Positions 26,335 to 35,196 of a stretch of 51,088 nt of DNA are shown one piece after another. Positions within the stretch are counted from its first letter, which is position 1. Every line of letters begins with the position of its first letter. The stretch covers positions 1 through 51,088 of the forward strand of contig CAZHUG010000008.1 of NCBI GenBank assembly GCA_964535405.1, given 5' to 3'. Origin of the DNA: Scatomorpha sp964535405. Its GTDB lineage: Bacteria > Bacillota > Clostridia > Oscillospirales > Oscillospiraceae. Below the pieces are notes generated by a model, which was not told the DNA's origin, did not search any database, and was given only the letters and a program-made list of their open reading frames with translations. Made by a program: the position numbers and the translations under genes.

Positions 26335-27860
26335 CATGATATTATTCCAATATTCCAAGGCTGGAATTCATCCCCGCCCACACCGAGCAGCTCACTTTTC
26401 GTCTTCTCTCCCGAGGCGACACGCAGAAGCTTTTCAAAGATTTCCGAACCCATCTCGTCAACTGTTCGCTCACCGTCAATAATCAGTCCGCAGTTTATGT
26501 CCATATCCTCTTCCATGCGCTCAAACATGGGGGTGTTCGTCGCCAGCTTAGTGCTGGGAACGGGAACACAGCCGTAGCAGGAGCCGCGGCCTGTCGTAAA
26601 GGCGACCAGATTTGCGCCGCCGGCAACCTGTCCTGTTGCGGCGACGGGATCAAAGCCGGGCGTGTCCATGAAAACCAAACCCTTAGAGGTTATTGGCATG
26701 GCGTAGTTTATTACATCCATAAGCCCTGTTTCGCCGCCCTTTTTGGCACCGCCCAATGACTTTTCAAGGATATTAGCTATGCCGCCCTTGCTGTTGCCTG
26801 GGGCTACTCTGCCATTTATCTGAACATCGCTTCCCTCAGAGTATTTAAGCCACCAATCCATGAGTGCGACAAGCCGGGCCCCGACCTCGGGGGTCACGGC
26901 GCGCCTCGTGAGGGTATGCTCAACTCCAAAAATCTCAGTGGTCTCAGACAGAACAGCCGTTCCGCCGTTTTTTACCACCCTGTCCATGGCGGCGCCGAGA
27001 GCGGGGTTTGCCGACAGGCCGGAAAACCCGTCGCTTCCCCCGCACTGGAGCGCTACGGTGAGGTTTGAGGCCGAAACCTCGCTGCGCGTCTGTTTGTTGG
27101 CAATGGGAAGCATCTTTTCAACCTCGTCAATGCCGCGCTTGATGCACTTGCGTGTGCCGCCTATTTCCTGAAGCACGAGCCGCTTCACAGTTTCGGATTC
27201 CTCAAGCTCGAGATACTCAAACATGTTGTCGATATTGTTTCGTTCACAGCCCAGCGAGCATACAACTGCGCCCGAGATGTTGGGGTGGCGAATATAGCCG
27301 CCGATTGTGCGCTGCAGCTGCTCAAGGGGGCCGCCGTAGGGCAGGCCGCAGCCGCCGTCAATTATGAAGGGCACAACGCCGTCAACATTAGGATATGCAC
27401 TCAGGCGCTCCGGGGTAAAGTGATTGGCAATCCTTCTAGCCACCGTCGCGGCGCAGTTGCTGGCAGTGAAAACGCCGATGTAGTTTCGCGTCCCGACCCT
27501 TCCGTCCTCGCGGACATAGCCCATGAAGGTTCTGCGCTCGGACTCGGGAATAAGCCGGGTTGGTTCATAGTCGCGGGAAAACGCGTAGTCCTTATCAACA
27601 TTGTCAATGCTAATGTTGTGGCTGTGCATCATTTCTCCCGGTTCAACATCCGCAGAGGCATAGCCTATCACGGTGTTGTATTTTAGAACAGGCTCGCCGG
27701 TTTTGATCGCCCGAACTGCCACCTTATAGCCCGAGGGCACGTCATTTCTAGTTGTTATTTTCTCCGCCGGAATTTCCGTTCCGGCTGATATGTCACGCCT
27801 TGCCACGACTACATTGTCGTGTGCGTTCAGGCGAATTGTCAAATTTGTCTTGTTTGCCAT
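26334..27860 (-). CDS. UxaA-family hydro-lyase (altronate/galactarate dehydratase type)
   Basis: A 508-residue dehydratase. Residues ~1-90 form the SAF domain (LNAHDNVVVARRDISAGTEI), followed by the linker and the main UxaA body starting at GYVREDGRVGTRNYIGV. NCAATVARRIA, FIIDGGCGLPYGG and SLGCERNNID carry conserved cysteines; later PGNSKGGIANILEKSLGGAKK and GRGSCYGCVPVPSTK are typical of full-length altronate dehydratases. The family removes water from aldonates to give 2-keto-3-deoxy acids. The exact sugar acid is not known. It is the last gene of rpiB-larA-uxaA, with AAAGGAG upstream. Confidence 0.92.
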   Translation of the reverse strand: MANKTNLTIRLNAHDNVVVARRDISAGTEIPAEKITTRNDVPSGYKVAVRAIKTGEPVLKYNTVIGYASADVEPGEMMHSHNISIDNVDKDYAFSRDYEPTRLIPESERRTFMGYVREDGRVGTRNYIGVFTASNCAATVARRIANHFTPERLSAYPNVDGVVPFIIDGGCGLPYGGPLEQLQRTIGGYIRHPNISGAVVCSLGCERNNIDNMFEYLELEESETVKRLVLQEIGGTRKCIKRGIDEVEKMLPIANKQTRSEVSASNLTVALQCGGSDGFSGLSANPALGAAMDRVVKNGGTAVLSETTEIFGVEHTLTRRAVTPEVGARLVALMDWWLKYSEGSDVQINGRVAPGNSKGGIANILEKSLGGAKKGGETGLMDVINYAMPITSKGLVFMDTPGFDPVAATGQVAGGANLVAFTTGRGSCYGCVPVPSTKLATNTPMFERMEEDMDINCGLIIDGERTVDEMGSEIFEKLLRVASGEKTKSELLGVGGDEFQPWNIGIIS

Positions 27861-27886
27861 GCCTCATACTCCTTTGCGTTCCGGCT

Positions 27887-29161
27887 TTATAGCCCCACAA
27901 TATTTCCGTCATTATCGAAGGCGATTTCACAGGGTGTGCCGGAAACTGCCATTCTATTGTCGAGCGCAACGTCCGCCAGCATATTTTCGGAGACTGATAT
28001 GCTCCCGAGTGTGCAGGTGTTGCGGATGCGAACAATCCTGACGTCGTTCGGGTTCGGAAGGTCCGGACACATTTTTATAGCCGCCTGAATGACTAGCCGG
28101 TCTGTCGGAAAATACATCGGAATTTTGCAGGAGAACGGCGTGAGACTCGTCAGGGAGTTGAGATATGACTGTTCCCTGTCCATCTCCTCCACAATGCGGC
28201 TTGTGCAGACGTCGGCGTTGCTGATACCCATGGCGTTGCCGTGCGTCTGCTCTGTCAGCCTGAGTATAGCCATCCTGTTAAAGACCGCGGTATCCGGCAT
28301 CATGGGGTTGGGAAAGCGGCCGATCACCTTCGTGTCATAGCCTGCGCCGCAGATGTTTTTGCCTATTTCATCCAATATCAGCAGATCAAAGCTCCTGGGA
28401 TATATGCTGGGCATAAGCTCCTGTGAGCGGACAAGCAGGGCGGGCTCCTCGTCCAGTATGAGCTCTGCCGGTATGGCTGCCAGCTCACAGGTCTCATCAT
28501 AGGCGTTCTCGATTATTCCGAGCCCGAAAATGATGTTGCTGCGCGGGAGTGTATAGGCCGCGATCTCATTAATCAGCGGCCCAAGAAGGTGAATGTGGGT
28601 TCGGTGGCACTGATCGGCGCCGCGTTGCTTGCCGAGGCCGATGACGATCATTTTAGCCAGACCGCTCTCAATTGCTCCGCAGAAAGCCGGGTGCTCCTTG
28701 ATGCGATTTATGACTATGGTCGCATCTGCCAAATGCGCATTTGAGTCAAACATGGCTATTGCGCCGCTCGGGCTGCTTCCAAGCTCGACCGCATCCATTG
28801 CAGAAACTACGGGAAAGCCCAGGTAAGTCTCCGTTATGCCGAGACTTGCAAGCACCTGTATTTGACCGTCTGCGGTCGCACCGCCATGGCTGCCCATTGC
28901 GGGGACGACGAAAGGCGACGCGCCCCGGGATTTTACAAGCTCGCACACTGTCTTTAGTATGAGAGCAATGTTTGAAATGCCGCGACTGCCGCCGGTCACG
29001 GCGACGCGCATGCCCGGCCTGATGCGATCGAGTGTGCCCTCCCTTGCCAGAGCCTGAGAAATTGCAAGCGGGATATTCTCGATGTGTTGGGGGCTGAAAC
29101 GCTGACTGACGGCGCACATTTTGGGTATTGTTATGCTGCTTAGCAGTTCCGCACAAGACAT
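27887..29161 (-). CDS. LarA-like protein (lactate racemase/DUF2088 domain), copy 1
   Basis: A 424-residue protein of the LarA/DUF2088 superfamily. The N-terminal half has the glycine-rich AVTGGSRGISN and VVPAMGSHGGATADGQIQVL, where family members carry the nickel-pincer histidine and lysine positions; the middle RIKEHPAFCGAIESGLAKM matches the second conserved block. LarA proteins use a pyridinium-dithiocarboxylate nickel cofactor to epimerise 2-hydroxy acids; many distant homologues are untested. No larB, larC or larE is present in the window, so the cofactor would have to come from elsewhere. AGGAGG lies upstream. Confidence 0.82.
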   Translation of the reverse strand: MSCAELLSSITIPKMCAVSQRFSPQHIENIPLAISQALAREGTLDRIRPGMRVAVTGGSRGISNIALILKTVCELVKSRGASPFVVPAMGSHGGATADGQIQVLASLGITETYLGFPVVSAMDAVELGSSPSGAIAMFDSNAHLADATIVINRIKEHPAFCGAIESGLAKMIVIGLGKQRGADQCHRTHIHLLGPLINEIAAYTLPRSNIIFGLGIIENAYDETCELAAIPAELILDEEPALLVRSQELMPSIYPRSFDLLILDEIGKNICGAGYDTKVIGRFPNPMMPDTAVFNRMAILRLTEQTHGNAMGISNADVCTSRIVEEMDREQSYLNSLTSLTPFSCKIPMYFPTDRLVIQAAIKMCPDLPNPNDVRIVRIRNTCTLGSISVSENMLADVALDNRMAVSGTPCEIAFDNDGNIVGL

Positions 29162-29184
29162 GCCGCATCCTCCTATGTCTGAGT

Positions 29185-29658
29185 TTATTTGAAGTTTTTA
29201 TCTTCCAGCTCATGTAGCTGAGCCTTTTGCCCGCTGAGAAAATCGATGCGCCATTGCGGGAAGTCTTGCACAAAATCTGTTTCCAGGAAGGTTTCAACGA
29301 TCTCGCAGCCCATGACGGGGCCGACGATAAAGCCGCCGAGGCAAAGGACGTTGGCGTCGTTAATCTTCCTTGCGTAACCGGCGGAATACTGGCTCTCAAC
29401 CACCGCCGCGCGCACGCCTTTAAACTTGTTGGCGGTGATCGCCATGCCCATTCCGCTGCCACATACGAGTATCCCGAAATCTGCTTCGCCTGCGCCTATC
29501 ATGACTGCTGCCGTCTGTGCGATATCAGTGAAATTCTTGCAGTCGTCAAGAGTTATGGTCCCGACATCGACAAATTTGTCATCCCGATCTTTGAGCATTT
29601 CGACTATGGCCTGCTTCAGTGCAAAGCCTCCCTTGTCTGCGCCAATAACAATTTTCAT
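29185..29658 (-). CDS. RpiB/LacA/LacB-family sugar-phosphate isomerase
   Basis: A 157-residue isomerase: MKIVIGADKGGFALKQAI opens the fold, and ILVCGSGMGMAITANK carries the catalytic cysteine (~66) and the anion hole. The family interconverts aldose and ketose phosphates (ribose 5-P, allose 6-P, galactose 6-P, or erythrose 4-P/erythrulose 4-P in the EryI branch). The company of a triosephosphate-isomerase-like protein and a split transketolase on the same element favours a tetrose-phosphate role as in the EryH/EryI pair of erythritol catabolism; that is inference. The His normally following ADHAG is Lys-Gly-Gly here (ADKGG), a deviation worth noting. Confidence 0.88.
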   Translation of the reverse strand: MKIVIGADKGGFALKQAIVEMLKDRDDKFVDVGTITLDDCKNFTDIAQTAAVMIGAGEADFGILVCGSGMGMAITANKFKGVRAAVVESQYSAGYARKINDANVLCLGGFIVGPVMGCEIVETFLETDFVQDFPQWRIDFLSGQKAQLHELEDKNFK

Positions 29659-29812
29659 GCTGTGTTTGTCCTACCTTTCGTTAGTAAAAACATCTGTAAA
29701 TAGCTGTCCTGCCCTATGCCTGATTCAGAGCGCCCCGGCTCAAACGATTGTATAAATACTCAAAGTATTCCGGGCGCATCGTGATAACATCAGGACATCA
29801 GGGGGGGTAAAA

Positions 29813-30601
29813 ATGTTTGCAATTCTCTTCATTATCTGTCTTTTCGCCTCAGCCATCGGCGCGGTGGTTGGAGCCGGTGGAGGCATAATAATAAAGCCTG
29901 TTTTGGATGCAATCGGCTTGATGCCTGTCAGCGCGGTAAGTTTTTTGTCATCATGCACCGTGCTGTGCATGGCGCTGTGCTCACTCATCAGAACTCGTAA
30001 TAACGGAGTTGTGCTCGAGCTCAAAACCAGCACGCCTCTGGCAATAGGAGCCGCATTTGGAGGCCTGCTCGGAGGGATGATCTTTGACCTGGTTCGTAAG
30101 CACTTTGACGACGGGGCCATGCTCGGCTGCATCCAGGCCCTTATCCTCGCGGCGCTTACGAGCATGGTTTTAATCTACATATTTAAGAAGGATAAGCTTC
30201 CTTCGTACCATGTTGAGGGACTTATTGCCCCTCTGGCGATTGGCGCCGGGCTTGGTTTGGTCTCGTCATTTCTGGGTGTAGGCGGCGGGCCATATAATGT
30301 CGCTGTCTTGTTTTTCTTCTTCACAATGGAGGCCAAGCAGGCCGCGAAAAACTCAATATACATCATCGTGTTCTCACAGACGGTGAGCATAGCATCAACA
30401 GTTATATCAGCTGCAGTGCCACCTGTCGGGATTATAAATCTGCTCTGCATGGCTGCCGGGGGCGCCGCAGGCGCAATGCTCGGTGCAGAAATATCAAAGC
30501 GCATCAGCTGTCGCGGAGTTGAAACCGCGCTCAAGTTTCTCTGCGTAGGTATCATATGCCTGAACATTTTTAATGCGCTGAGGTTTGCGTTTTTGCTCTA
30601 G
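29813..30601 (+). CDS. TauE/SafE (TSUP) family membrane transporter
   Basis: A 262-residue protein with about eight helices in two repeats. Each half begins with the family pattern, AVVGAGGGIIIKPVLDAIG and GLVSSFLGVGGGPYNVAVLF. TSUP proteins export sulfite, sulfoacetate or other organic sulfonates/acids. It is one of the few plus-strand cargo genes, divergent from rpiB. Its ribosome site is an unusual GGGGGGG (29801-29807), five bases before the ATG. With no sulfur-metabolism genes nearby, export or uptake of an organic acid is as plausible as sulfite. Confidence 0.88.
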   Translation: MFAILFIICLFASAIGAVVGAGGGIIIKPVLDAIGLMPVSAVSFLSSCTVLCMALCSLIRTRNNGVVLELKTSTPLAIGAAFGGLLGGMIFDLVRKHFDDGAMLGCIQALILAALTSMVLIYIFKKDKLPSYHVEGLIAPLAIGAGLGLVSSFLGVGGGPYNVAVLFFFFTMEAKQAAKNSIYIIVFSQTVSIASTVISAAVPPVGIINLLCMAAGGAAGAMLGAEISKRISCRGVETALKFLCVGIICLNIFNALRFAFLL

Positions 30602-30625
30602 CCGGACAAGTATATTATACCCGTC

Positions 30626-30680
30626 TAAGCGGCTCGGCTCGGTGCTCCGGCATCGAAGCGGGCCGCTCTTGTTATTTTTC
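30626..30680 (+). terminator. terminator of the TauE gene
   Basis: AGCGGC (30628-30633) pairs with GCCGCT (30662-30667), and TCGGTGC with GCATCGA inside; CTTGTTATTTTTC follows. Its 3' part overlaps the end of the convergent dehydratase gene. Confidence 0.6.
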
Positions 30681-32360
30681 CGGAACCTCCATGACTGCAC
30701 CCTGCCAGGCATCGGTCACAAGATAGCGGAAGCGATTCAGATAATGGCTCTCCGCCTTCGGAGGAGCTGGGATCCAGTCTCTTTTTCTGACTGCCAGTTC
30801 CTCGTCACTGACTTGGAGCATGAGTGTTTTATTCGGAATATCAATGGAAATGATGTCGCCTTCGCGCACCAGCGCAATAGGGCCGCCCTCTGCCGCCTCG
30901 GGAACAACATGGCCTATGCACGGGCCGTGGCTGGCGCCGGAAAAGCGCCCGTCGGTGACAAGCGCCGCGCACTCGCTCAGACCATAGCTGATCATGGCAG
31001 TTACGGGATTTTGCATCTCTCTCATGCCGGGGCCGCCCTTTGGCCCCTCATAGCGTATAACAACCACATCCCCCGGCTTTATATTGCCGGATCGGATCGC
31101 ATCCACAGCTTGCTCCTCCCCGTCAAAAACCCTTGCAGGTCCCCTGTGCTTGAGCATGTTGGGGTGTACGGCAGTCCGCTTTATCGCCGCTCCCACCGGT
31201 GCAAGATTGCCCTTTAGCACGCACATGCCGCTGTCAGCGCGCAAAGGCGCGGAAACCTTCGCGATTACGTCGTGCTCGGTGCTGCCCCGGCAGTCACTGA
31301 GAGCCTCGTTCCATGTTTGTCCCGTCACGGCCTTTTGCTCCATATCCAGATAGTCCGCACCGAGCTCCTTCATGACAGCGGGTATGCCGCCCGCCTGCTC
31401 AAACTCCTGCATTGTATATTTGCCGGAGGGCACAACGTTGGCAAGATATGGCGTTGTATCGCCAAAGACATTAAATATCTCCGGCTTTAGCTCAAAGCCG
31501 AAGGATTTGGCAATTGCCGGCAGATGTATCAGGGTATTTGTTGAGCCTCCGATGGCCGCACTGACGCGCAGAGTGTTCATAAAAGAGCCGTAAGTGACAT
31601 AATCACGGGGCTTTACGTCCTTTTCTACCAGCTCCATTATGAGTTTACCGCTGTTTCTGGCAAAGCGCAGCTTTTCTGCCGTGACTGCGTGAGACGCGCC
31701 GCAGCCGGGCAGGCTGAGTCCCAGAGGCTCCATAAGGCAGGACATTGTGTTTGCCGTGCCCATCATCGGGCATGAGCCGACTCCGTTGCAGACGCTTTTC
31801 TGCATGCGCTCGTAATCTTCCTCGGACATTTCACCGCTTACGACGCGGCTTGCAGCCTCACGAACCATCCAGCCGCCCCCCATCCGCTTGCCGTCAAAGG
31901 TACCGCCAAGCATGGGGCCGCCGCTTACAATCACAGTCGGAATGTTGATGCGACCGGCTGCCATTGCCATTGCGGGCACAATTTTGTCACAGCTGGCGAT
32001 CATGACCAGGCCGTCAAACCTGTGGGCATGTGCGTTAACCTCGACCGAATCCGCTATGAGATCACGGCTGGGCAGCACGAAACACATTCCATTATGGCCT
32101 TCGGTTATGCCGTCACACAAAGCGATTGTGTTAAATTCAAAGGGCTGCCCACCGGCGGAGAGCACTCCCTCCTTCACGCAGGCAGCAAGCTCACGCAGGT
32201 GCTTATGCCCCGGGTGAATTTCATTCCAGGTATTGACGATGCCGATAAAGGGCTTTTTTATCTCGTCCGTGTCGAGACCCAAGCCGTAGAGAAAACATCT
32301 GTTTCCGGCATTGCTGTGACCAGACTTCATCTGGTCGCTTCTATATTCTCTTTTGCCCAT
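30672..32360 (-). CDS. IlvD/Edd-family dehydratase (likely sugar-acid dehydratase)
   Basis: A 562-residue iron-sulfur dehydratase. The N-terminus PFIGIVNTWNEIHPGHKHLR is diagnostic; cluster cysteines are in IASCDKIVPAMAMA (~120) and GVGSCPMMGTANTM (~190). The C-terminal swivelling domain has NLAPVGAAIKRTAV, YEGPKGGPGMREMQ and TDGRFSGASHGPCIGHV. IlvD itself makes branched-chain keto acids, while relatives dehydrate arabinonate, xylonate or gluconate. With an aldolase, a UxaA dehydratase and a sugar-acid-type transporter on the same element, a sugar-acid role is likelier. It is the last gene of the long leftward operon; GGAGG precedes the ATG. Confidence 0.93.
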   Translation of the reverse strand: MGKREYRSDQMKSGHSNAGNRCFLYGLGLDTDEIKKPFIGIVNTWNEIHPGHKHLRELAACVKEGVLSAGGQPFEFNTIALCDGITEGHNGMCFVLPSRDLIADSVEVNAHAHRFDGLVMIASCDKIVPAMAMAAGRINIPTVIVSGGPMLGGTFDGKRMGGGWMVREAASRVVSGEMSEEDYERMQKSVCNGVGSCPMMGTANTMSCLMEPLGLSLPGCGASHAVTAEKLRFARNSGKLIMELVEKDVKPRDYVTYGSFMNTLRVSAAIGGSTNTLIHLPAIAKSFGFELKPEIFNVFGDTTPYLANVVPSGKYTMQEFEQAGGIPAVMKELGADYLDMEQKAVTGQTWNEALSDCRGSTEHDVIAKVSAPLRADSGMCVLKGNLAPVGAAIKRTAVHPNMLKHRGPARVFDGEEQAVDAIRSGNIKPGDVVVIRYEGPKGGPGMREMQNPVTAMISYGLSECAALVTDGRFSGASHGPCIGHVVPEAAEGGPIALVREGDIISIDIPNKTLMLQVSDEELAVRKRDWIPAPPKAESHYLNRFRYLVTDAWQGAVMEVPEK

Positions 32361-32379
32361 AGTCGAAGTCCTCCATTTT

Positions 32380-33315
32380 TCACCCGAAGGCGTTTAGTAG
32401 CGCTCCCCACAGTGGTATCGTGACTATGCACACGGCAGTGCTGGCAAAAACCATTGAGGCCGCCAGCCCGCTGTTGCGCCCGTACTGCATGGCAAACGGC
32501 GCTGCAAGGCTCGGAATTGGCAATGCGGCAAAGATGACAGATATCCTGAGAAGAATGCCATCTAAACCCAGGAGCAGCATAAGTAACCAGACAAGCGCCG
32601 GCACCAGTATGTTTCTGCACGCAACTGCAAGAAGGCAGCCTCTGCCCATAAACGCATCCTTGAAGCGTATTCCGCTCACAAACATTCCGCAGACCATCAT
32701 TCCCAGCGGCATAGCCGCGTTGCCAAGCATTTTCGTCACAGAAAGAACCACAGACGGCACAGGTATGTTGAGAAGCGATATGGCAAGCCCTATAAGAGCA
32801 GCGTATACGCCGGGGTTATTAGCTGATTTGAGAACACCCTTGAGAGCTACGCGCCCGCCGTCCTTGCTGCGGCCCTTGAACAACATGGGCATTACTGTGT
32901 AAAACACCAGTCTATACGGGAGCATGAAAAAGTTGGCATAGACAAGGGCAGCGTCTCCATACAGCGCCTGAATAACAGGAAATCCGACGAAATTGGCGTT
33001 CATAAACATTACGCAAGGGATAATTACGTCGGCCGTATCGTCTTTTTTTCGCCTGATTGCTCGAACCGCAATTGCAAGAAGCATACCCACAAGGAGCACC
33101 GCAATGCAGCAAGCCATCATGGCAAGCCCAATAGACAGCTCGTTTATTGAAAACTGCTCTATCATCACAGTAAACGCCATGCACGGGATCAGTATATTGA
33201 CAAGCAAAGAGGAAAACCGACGTGTAAAATCTTCGTCGGCTATTCCTATTTTTCCTACAAGCACTCCAACCCCCATGACAATTAGCATCTGAAGGCAAAA
33301 CTCCAGCGCCTGCAT
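32380..33315 (-). CDS. AEC (auxin efflux carrier-like) family transporter
   Basis: A 311-residue membrane protein with ten hydrophobic helices in two five-helix halves. LLVNILIPCMAFTVM, and later VMFMNANFVGFPVIQALYGD with its conserved Asn and Gly-Phe-Pro, are AEC/PIN-type features, as is LGNAAMPLGMMVCGM at the start of the second half. Bacterial AEC members carry malate, malonate or other organic acids. It begins three bases after the preceding stop codon, so translational coupling is likely. Confidence 0.88.
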   Translation of the reverse strand: MQALEFCLQMLIVMGVGVLVGKIGIADEDFTRRFSSLLVNILIPCMAFTVMIEQFSINELSIGLAMMACCIAVLLVGMLLAIAVRAIRRKKDDTADVIIPCVMFMNANFVGFPVIQALYGDAALVYANFFMLPYRLVFYTVMPMLFKGRSKDGGRVALKGVLKSANNPGVYAALIGLAISLLNIPVPSVVLSVTKMLGNAAMPLGMMVCGMFVSGIRFKDAFMGRGCLLAVACRNILVPALVWLLMLLLGLDGILLRISVIFAALPIPSLAAPFAMQYGRNSGLAASMVFASTAVCIVTIPLWGALLNAFG

Positions 33316-33318
33316 TGC

Positions 33319-34164
33319 TTAGACCCGGGCGAGCTGAGCTCTTTTATCTAGGTATTTATGTATTATGTTGAGATACTCTTCCGGATAGAAGCCAATATCG
33401 TCCTTAAAGCGCGTGAGCGCGATGAGTCCGCCGTCCATCTCGCCAATGGAGGCGAGCATCTCGGCATTATCCTCCTTGAGTCCGCCGCCATAGACAACAG
33501 GGCAGTCAACTATGCTTTTACACAGGAGAGTCACGTCCCTGATGTCTTCTGCTGTAGGCACGGGTCTGTCCGGGCCTATTGCCCACAGAGGCTCGTAGCC
33601 GATAACTACCCTCGACAGGTCAACGTCCTTAAGTCCCCCAATGAGCTGCGAGCTGATGACCTCACGCCTCTGCCCGACCTCCTCGGCCGTCTCGCCGACA
33701 CAAAACAGAACCTTGAGCCCGGCGTTCTGAGCCTGAAGAACCTCTTTGTTGAGTATGTCGTTAACCGCCCCGGGGCAGTCTCCGTTTCCTGCTGCAATTA
33801 TACCGGAAATGTCTCTGCGCTCCTCGCAATGTCCGATAATTGTGTATTCACAGCCCAGAGAGCTCATACTCTTCGCGGTTCTTCCCGTCGTGAAGGCGCC
33901 AAAATTTCCGCCTTTTGAGACATCGTCACGGTAGACTCCCTGACAGCCCAGCTTCCAGGCGGAGCCTTTCACTTTGGCCGCGGGGATTATGTGCGCCTCG
34001 GGGAAAAAGATTGCAAACTCTGTCTGCTCTGCTAAAGCATCAAGCTCATCTTCGACAGAGCGGATAATATGCTCTGCCCACTCGCTGGCCGGTGCGATGG
34101 AGTTTACTCCGCCGCAGGCTGTGGGGATATCAAAACGTTTTAAATTCAAAAATATGTAGTTCAA
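33319..34164 (-). CDS. triosephosphate isomerase-like protein (possible tetrulose-phosphate isomerase)
   Basis: A 281-residue TIM-barrel isomerase. The start is TTG 34164 (NYIFLNLKRFD) with AAGAGGA 9 bases before it; the longer ATG frame (34203) has no site. Catalytic residues are present: Lys in NLKRFD, His in YTIIGHCEERRD, Glu in VIGYEPLWAIG; the phosphate loop reads VVYGGGLKEDN. Differences from housekeeping enzymes (GHSERR to GHCEER, WAIGTG to WAIGPD, GGS to GGG) suggest a changed substrate. TPI homologues such as EryH/LerI act on erythrulose phosphates together with an RpiB homologue, which this element also carries. Confidence 0.87.
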   Translation of the reverse strand: MNYIFLNLKRFDIPTACGGVNSIAPASEWAEHIIRSVEDELDALAEQTEFAIFFPEAHIIPAAKVKGSAWKLGCQGVYRDDVSKGGNFGAFTTGRTAKSMSSLGCEYTIIGHCEERRDISGIIAAGNGDCPGAVNDILNKEVLQAQNAGLKVLFCVGETAEEVGQRREVISSQLIGGLKDVDLSRVVIGYEPLWAIGPDRPVPTAEDIRDVTLLCKSIVDCPVVYGGGLKEDNAEMLASIGEMDGGLIALTRFKDDIGFYPEEYLNIIHKYLDKRAQLARV

Positions 34165-34212
34165 TGCTACTATTCCTCTTTCCAAATATCCAACAGGATA
34201 CATTTGACTTGC

Positions 34213-35172
34213 TTATTTGTTGACAATATTTCTGCACTCGCCGGACTCAAGTGAGGCTCTGAGATTATCAATAGCGGCCCTGCCCATGTTTATTGCTGCC
34301 TGATCCGTGAATGCACCCGTGTGAGCCGTGAAAACAACGTTTGGCAAGTCAAACATAGGCATATGCTCGGGAGGCTCAACCTTAAAAACGTCTGCGCCAT
34401 AGCCCGCAATTTTGCCGGAGAACAGCGCCTGGCTCAGATCGTCCATGTCAACCAGTTCCCCGCGGGCGGCGTTTACGATATATGCACCGTCACGCATCAT
34501 GGCGATGGAATCCTTGTTTATGATATCGGCCGTCTCGGAGGTGACCGGCAGGTGCAGAGAAATAATGTCACTTCCCCGGAGAACATCCCCGATCGAAAAG
34601 AGTCGCTCAATGTCATGCTCATGGGCAAATTGCTCCGGCCAATAAATGTCATAGGCAATAACGTTCATGTTGAAGGCCTTTGCGGCGCGGGCCACGTTTC
34701 TTCCTATAGCGCCAAGACCAAGAATGCCAAGCGTGCGGCCTTCCAGTCCGGGTGACATTTGACGCTCCCACCCTCCGGCCTTAATTGACGCGCTGTTAGA
34801 CTGGATGTTGCGCACAACTGCGAGCATCAGACCAACTGTAAGCTCGGCAACCGCCATTGAGTTCGCACCCGGGGTATTGGTTACAAGAATTCCGCACTCT
34901 TTTGCTGCCGCTACGTCTATACTGTCGTAGCCTACGCCATAGCGGGAGATAACCTTCAGCGTAGGAGGGGCTTTTGCGAGCATTTCTGCGGTATACAGCT
35001 CAGTACCCGCGATAATTCCATCCACGCCATCCCACACAGACATGATTTCTTCTGCTGTATGTGGCTTGGGCGCTGCAAAATTTATGACCTCATCTGCAAA
35101 GGATGAGAGGTATTCAAGATTATCTTTCATGACCGGCTTGCAGAAGCCTGCGCCTGTTACAAGTACTTTCAT
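34213..35172 (-). CDS. D-isomer-specific 2-hydroxyacid dehydrogenase
   Basis: A 319-residue NAD-dependent dehydrogenase of the phosphoglycerate/glyoxylate reductase group. The coenzyme motif is LGILGLGAIGRNVAR (~145); the catalytic arginine lies in NAARGELVD, the glutamate in VFKVEPPEHMP, and the histidine in VFTAHTGAFTD. RYGVGYDSID is the substrate-loop motif. It would oxidise or reduce a 2-hydroxy/2-keto acid; glyoxylate, hydroxypyruvate or a sugar-acid intermediate are candidates. It follows the TctA gene by 24 bases, with AAGGAG upstream. Confidence 0.92.
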   Translation of the reverse strand: MKVLVTGAGFCKPVMKDNLEYLSSFADEVINFAAPKPHTAEEIMSVWDGVDGIIAGTELYTAEMLAKAPPTLKVISRYGVGYDSIDVAAAKECGILVTNTPGANSMAVAELTVGLMLAVVRNIQSNSASIKAGGWERQMSPGLEGRTLGILGLGAIGRNVARAAKAFNMNVIAYDIYWPEQFAHEHDIERLFSIGDVLRGSDIISLHLPVTSETADIINKDSIAMMRDGAYIVNAARGELVDMDDLSQALFSGKIAGYGADVFKVEPPEHMPMFDLPNVVFTAHTGAFTDQAAINMGRAAIDNLRASLESGECRNIVNK

Positions 35173-35196
35173 CCGCTTCTCCTTAATTTAATTTAA